Shown one piece after another: positions 61,256-64,000 of a stretch of 64,000 nt of DNA. The position numbers and the translations under genes were made by a program. The DNA comes from Sphingobium sp. OAS761 (GTDB taxonomy: Bacteria; Pseudomonadota; Alphaproteobacteria; Sphingomonadales; Sphingomonadaceae), in NCBI RefSeq assembly GCF_024168485.1, contig NZ_JALJVY010000001.1:1-64000 (forward strand). The letters are read 5' to 3'. Numbering within the stretch: the stretch's first letter is position 1; the number at the start of each line of letters is the position of its first letter. A model generated the notes under the pieces. That model was given only the letters and a program-made list of their open reading frames with translations. It was not told where the DNA came from and did not search any database.

Positions 61256-61579
61256 GCGCAACGCTGCGGCTGGCGCGCTCGGCGACGGGGAAGGCCGGTT
61301 GCGCGTGCCGGGCATCGCCGGGGCGCAGGGCAGCGGCAATTCCACGCTGGCGGCCGGGTGTGCCAGCCTGTTCGCGCGGATCGATCGGCAGCTTTTCCTT
61401 CAGGCGCCATCGTCGCAACAGCAGCATGCGCTGCGTGCGTGGCGGCCCCGGGCGCCATATCCCCGGCGCAGGTCGCGCGCTTCGTGCAATATTACGAACG
61501 GATCGCCCGCCTTAGGCTGGCCGACCTGCTGCTGTCGCCGGACGCGGCGCGCCGCATCGGTGCGGTGACGGAGCGATGA
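61256..61579 (+). pseudogene. Decayed P-loop kinase (glycerate kinase-like) remnant
   Basis: About 320 bases hold pieces of a kinase in two frames. In one frame lies a P-loop at 61323-61346 (GAQGSGNSTLAA), in which the essential lysine is asparagine, then RQLFLQAP near 61390. In another frame lies QVARFVQYYERIARL (from 61469) up to a stop at 61579, like the C-terminus of bacterial D-glycerate 3-kinase-type proteins. The middle (well over 100 residues) is missing and at least one frameshift lies between about 61446 and 61466. No start codon or ribosome binding site is apparent. Confidence 0.7.
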
Positions 61580-61601
61580 TGGCCCGCCCGGATCGGCGCG
61601 C

Positions 61602-62201
61602 TCAAAATGCCTTCACCCAAAATTGCATCCGGTGGTCGACTGCCGCGCCGCCGTCCGTTTCGGCCCAGGCGAATTGTGCGACCAGCCCGTCGACGGGCGC
61701 GTAACCGCGTCGACGCCAGAAAAGGTCGAGCGGGCTGTAATCGGCCGGGCGTGCGGGGTGGTCGGCCGGCCGGATGACGGCGCAGAAGCACGTCATGGCA
61801 TAGCCCAGCTCCCGCGCCCGGGCCTCGCGCCGGTCGAAAAAGGCGTGGCCGATGCCCTGGCCGCGCCATTCCGGCAGCAGCACCGATTCGCCGAAATAGA
61901 AAATGCGGCCTATGTCCATGCCTTGCGCCGCGAAAGGGGCGGCGAACGCGGCCGCGTGATCGGCCATCGGCGCGGCGGTGGCTGCGCCTACCAGCCGCGT
62001 GCCCGCAAACGCGCCTGTGACCAGTGCGCCGGGACTGCGTGCATAAGTGGCCAGATAGTCGCGCTCATAGGCGCGGCTGCCGGCGTAGAGATAGGGAAAG
62101 TCGCGAAAGACCGCGATGCGCAGCCCGGCCAGTGCGTCGAGCGATGCGATCAGCGCCGCGCCCGTCAGGTCCGCGATGCGGACGGGCGCGGCATCGGACA
62201 T
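61602..62201 (-). CDS. GNAT family N-acetyltransferase
   Basis: A 199-residue acetyltransferase. The acetyl-CoA-binding motif is seen in ESVLLPEWRGQGIGHAFFDRRE (R/Q-x-x-G-x-G/A pattern). Other supports are AFAGTRLVGAATAAPM and the terminal MQFWVK. The acceptor is unknown. Its start is immediately adjacent to the stop of the cytochrome c gene, so they are probably co-transcribed. Confidence 0.87.
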   Translation of the reverse strand: MSDAAPVRIADLTGAALIASLDALAGLRIAVFRDFPYLYAGSRAYERDYLATYARSPGALVTGAFAGTRLVGAATAAPMADHAAAFAAPFAAQGMDIGRIFYFGESVLLPEWRGQGIGHAFFDRREARARELGYAMTCFCAVIRPADHPARPADYSPLDLFWRRRGYAPVDGLVAQFAWAETDGGAAVDHRMQFWVKAF

Positions 62202-62822
62202 TTATTCGCTGGCGTTTGCGGCATTCTCCGCCGGCGCGGCAGCATTCGCCGCATTGCCGGCTTCAGCCTGATTGTCGCCTTCGGCCGCCGGTGCCGCATC
62301 GGCGGCGGGCAGGGGCAGGTTCGAACCCTGGGTGTTCATCCAGGCGATCAGGTTGGCGCGGTCGGCCGGATTGCCCAGGCCCGCGAACGTCATCTTGGTG
62401 CCGGGGGCGAATTCGCGCGGGCTGGTCAGCCAGTGGTCGAGATTCTCGAAGCTCCACGCGCCGCCCTTGCTCTTGAGCGCGTCGGAGAAGGCGAAGCCGC
62501 CCTTGCCCTGGCCGATCGGCTCGCCGACCGTCGCCCACAGATTGGGCCCGATGCCGTTGGCGCCGCCCTGATTTACGGTGTGGCATGCGGCGCACTTGGC
62601 AAACACCTTCTCGCCGGCCGCGACGTCGGCGCTGGCAAGCAGGGTGTTCAGGCTGGGGCCGCTCGCGGCGCCCTCGCCCTCGGCCTCGACGCCCTCGATC
62701 GCATAGCCCATGGTTTCGGGCCGCTCGGAATCGAAATATTTGGAACTGACGATCGCGCCACCCAGCGCAATGATCCCGCCAAACAGCGCCCAGCCCGCCA
62801 CGGTATTGAAACGATCGCCCAT
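62202..62822 (-). CDS. Membrane-anchored cytochrome c (CycM/c552 type)
   Basis: A 206-residue class I c-type cytochrome. One uncleaved N-terminal helix (AGWALFGGIIALGGAIV) anchors it to the inner membrane. The heme site is CAACH in VFAKCAACHTVNQGG, and the methionine ligand is likely in PGTKMTFAGL. An acidic, alanine-rich C-terminal tail follows. Related proteins carry electrons from the bc1 complex to the aa3 oxidase. It is divergent from pheA. Confidence 0.93.
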   Translation of the reverse strand: MGDRFNTVAGWALFGGIIALGGAIVSSKYFDSERPETMGYAIEGVEAEGEGAASGPSLNTLLASADVAAGEKVFAKCAACHTVNQGGANGIGPNLWATVGEPIGQGKGGFAFSDALKSKGGAWSFENLDHWLTSPREFAPGTKMTFAGLGNPADRANLIAWMNTQGSNLPLPAADAAPAAEGDNQAEAGNAANAAAPAENAANASE

Positions 62823-63006
62823 TTCGCTCGACTTCCCTTGCGTTTCTGTTCTGGCGGCCGTCCTGCGCGCCCCCTCTTGTGCGCTGCCATAATGGCGGAC
62901 ACGCGAACGCGCAAGCCGGGTTGAAGCCGGATTTTGCCGCCATACCGGCCCCGGCGTCCGGGAGTGCTTGCGCAACTGCGGTCGAAACCCTAACGCGCAC
63001 GCGCCC

Positions 63007-63897
63007 ATGGAAAATTATCCCGCCCCCGCCCGCGCACTCGTTGCCGACCTGGCCGCCAAGGCTGCCGCAGACCCCACGCGCGCCGTCGCCTATCAGGGCG
63101 CGCCTGGTGCCAATTCGCATCTCGCGGCGCTCGGATACGCGCCCGATTGCGTGCCCTTGCCCTGTTTTTCGTTCGAGGACGCGATCGATGCCGTGCGCGG
63201 CGGCCAGGCCGCGCGCGCCGTCATCCCGATTGAAAACAGCCTGCACGGCCGCGTCGCGGACATGCATTTCCTGCTGCCCGAATCGGGGCTCGCGATCATC
63301 GACGAATATTTCCTGCGCATTCGCCACTGCCTGATGGCGCCGGACACGACGCCGGTCACCAGCGCGATCAGCCATGTGCAGGCGCTGGGCCAGTGCCGCC
63401 ATTATCTGCGCGAACGGGGCATCCGGCCGGTGACCTATGCCGACACCGCCGGCGCGGCCGCCCTGGTCGCGGAACGGCGTACGGCGGGCGAAGGCGCGAT
63501 CGCACCCTATCTCGCGGCCGAACTTTACGGGCTGCGCCTGATCGCCGAGAATATCGAGGACAGCGACGACAATATGACGCGCTTCCTGGTGCTCGCGCGG
63601 GAAGGGCAGGCGCCGGTGGCGGGCGTGGGACCGGTGATGACGACCTTCCTGTTCGAGGTGAAGAACGTGCCGGCCGCCCTCTACAAGGCGATGGGGGGCT
63701 TTGCCACGAACGGCGTCAACATGACCAAGCTGGAAAGCTATCAGCGCGGCGCCAGCTTCGCCGCGACGGAATTTTATTGCGATATCGAAGGGATGCCGGG
63801 CGACCCCGCCGTGGATCGGGCGCTTGCCGAGCTGGAATTCCATACCAAATGGGTTCGTGTGCTGGGCAGCTACCGGCAGGCGCGGCCGCGGACCTGA
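63007..63897 (+). CDS. pheA: Prephenate dehydratase
   Basis: A 296-residue enzyme converting prephenate to phenylpyruvate in phenylalanine synthesis. The catalytic domain has AYQGAPGANSH, the IPIENSLHGRV motif and the NIEDSDDNMTRFLVL segment with the catalytic Thr in DNMTRF. A C-terminal ACT domain with NGVNMTKLESYQ (the ESRP-like feedback site) is present. It lacks a chorismate mutase domain, usual for alphaproteobacteria. ATG 63007 is used; 62968 is an upstream alternative. Confidence 0.95.
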   Translation: MENYPAPARALVADLAAKAAADPTRAVAYQGAPGANSHLAALGYAPDCVPLPCFSFEDAIDAVRGGQAARAVIPIENSLHGRVADMHFLLPESGLAIIDEYFLRIRHCLMAPDTTPVTSAISHVQALGQCRHYLRERGIRPVTYADTAGAAALVAERRTAGEGAIAPYLAAELYGLRLIAENIEDSDDNMTRFLVLAREGQAPVAGVGPVMTTFLFEVKNVPAALYKAMGGFATNGVNMTKLESYQRGASFAATEFYCDIEGMPGDPAVDRALAELEFHTKWVRVLGSYRQARPRT

Positions 63898-63938
63898 AAG
63901 GTGACGGCACGCCGCCGCTGGGCTATGGGCATCGGCTG

Positions 63939-64000
63939 ATGATCGCCGCTGTCCTCCTGTCCGCGCTTGCCATGACGCTGATCGTCGCCGTCCGCTACCT
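63939..64000 (+). CDS. Start of a membrane protein gene, cut by the window end
   Basis: An ATG at 63939 opens a frame that runs off the window: MIAAVLLSALAMTLIVAVRYL. It looks like the first transmembrane helix of an integral membrane protein. In sphingomonads a sterol desaturase/fatty acid hydroxylase-like gene can begin this way, but only 20 residues are visible, so no assignment is made. Confidence 0.4.
   Translation, partial: MIAAVLLSALAMTLIVAVRY

Overview
The window is about 64 kb of high-GC chromosomal DNA from an alphaproteobacterium, almost certainly a sphingomonad (Sphingomonadaceae). The support is gene content and order: secB next to a Tim44-like protein, mltA and an Smr protein; murJ-trpS; rnd-lptC-lptA; a membrane-anchored cytochrome c divergent from prephenate dehydratase; and a lone nadB. 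Alternative start codons (GTG, TTG) are common, and many neighbouring genes overlap by four bases. I see no insertion sequence, prophage, CRISPR array or rRNA. One tRNA gene (Gly, anticodon TCC) is present. The region reads as stable core chromosome with a few lineage-specific genes.

Left part (1-21 kb). The 3' part of a large RTX calcium-binding secreted protein is followed by a TSUP-type anion transporter, a two-component system with an attached exported protein, a ClsB-type phospholipase D, rpoZ, ung and a class A-like serine hydrolase. Next come a DUF962 membrane protein and two FemAB-like acyltransferases around a JmjC/cupin protein. Then follow surface-sugar genes: a UDP-glucuronate-epimerase-like gene, kdsD and kdsB. 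The segment ends with a histidine phosphatase, an LD-carboxypeptidase, a cupin and dapE.

Middle part (21-46 kb). A GGDEF-EAL protein, Smr, mltA, the Tim44-like protein, secB, murJ, trpS, a DUF4136 lipoprotein, lptA, lptC and an RNase D-like gene are followed by a double cold-shock-domain protein with a glycine/RGG-rich N-terminus and an orphan lipoprotein. Then come a RamB/ScfR-type regulator with a perfect inverted-repeat operator candidate, a phosphate module (pit plus an in-frame NUDIX-DUF47 fusion), a ZnuD-like TonB receptor, a LysR regulator, tRNA-Gly, the RelA/SpoT homologue, an HxlR regulator and a LytS/LytTR pair.

Right part (46-64 kb). polA, an unknown polytopic membrane protein, a second class A-like serine hydrolase, an alpha/beta hydrolase, nadB and an ABC ATPase lead to a five-gene string (yggT, yggU, folD, an unknown exported protein, marC) in which every junction is a four-base overlap. 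DUF1993, an OmpA-like lipoprotein, a CorC/TlyC protein, a decayed kinase pseudogene, a GNAT protein, cytochrome c and pheA finish the window. No single large undescribed system is evident. The observations most worth following are the NUDIX-DUF47 fusion, the apparent CTG start of kdsB, the two palindromic operator candidates, the acyltransferase/oxygenase group and the kinase remnant.
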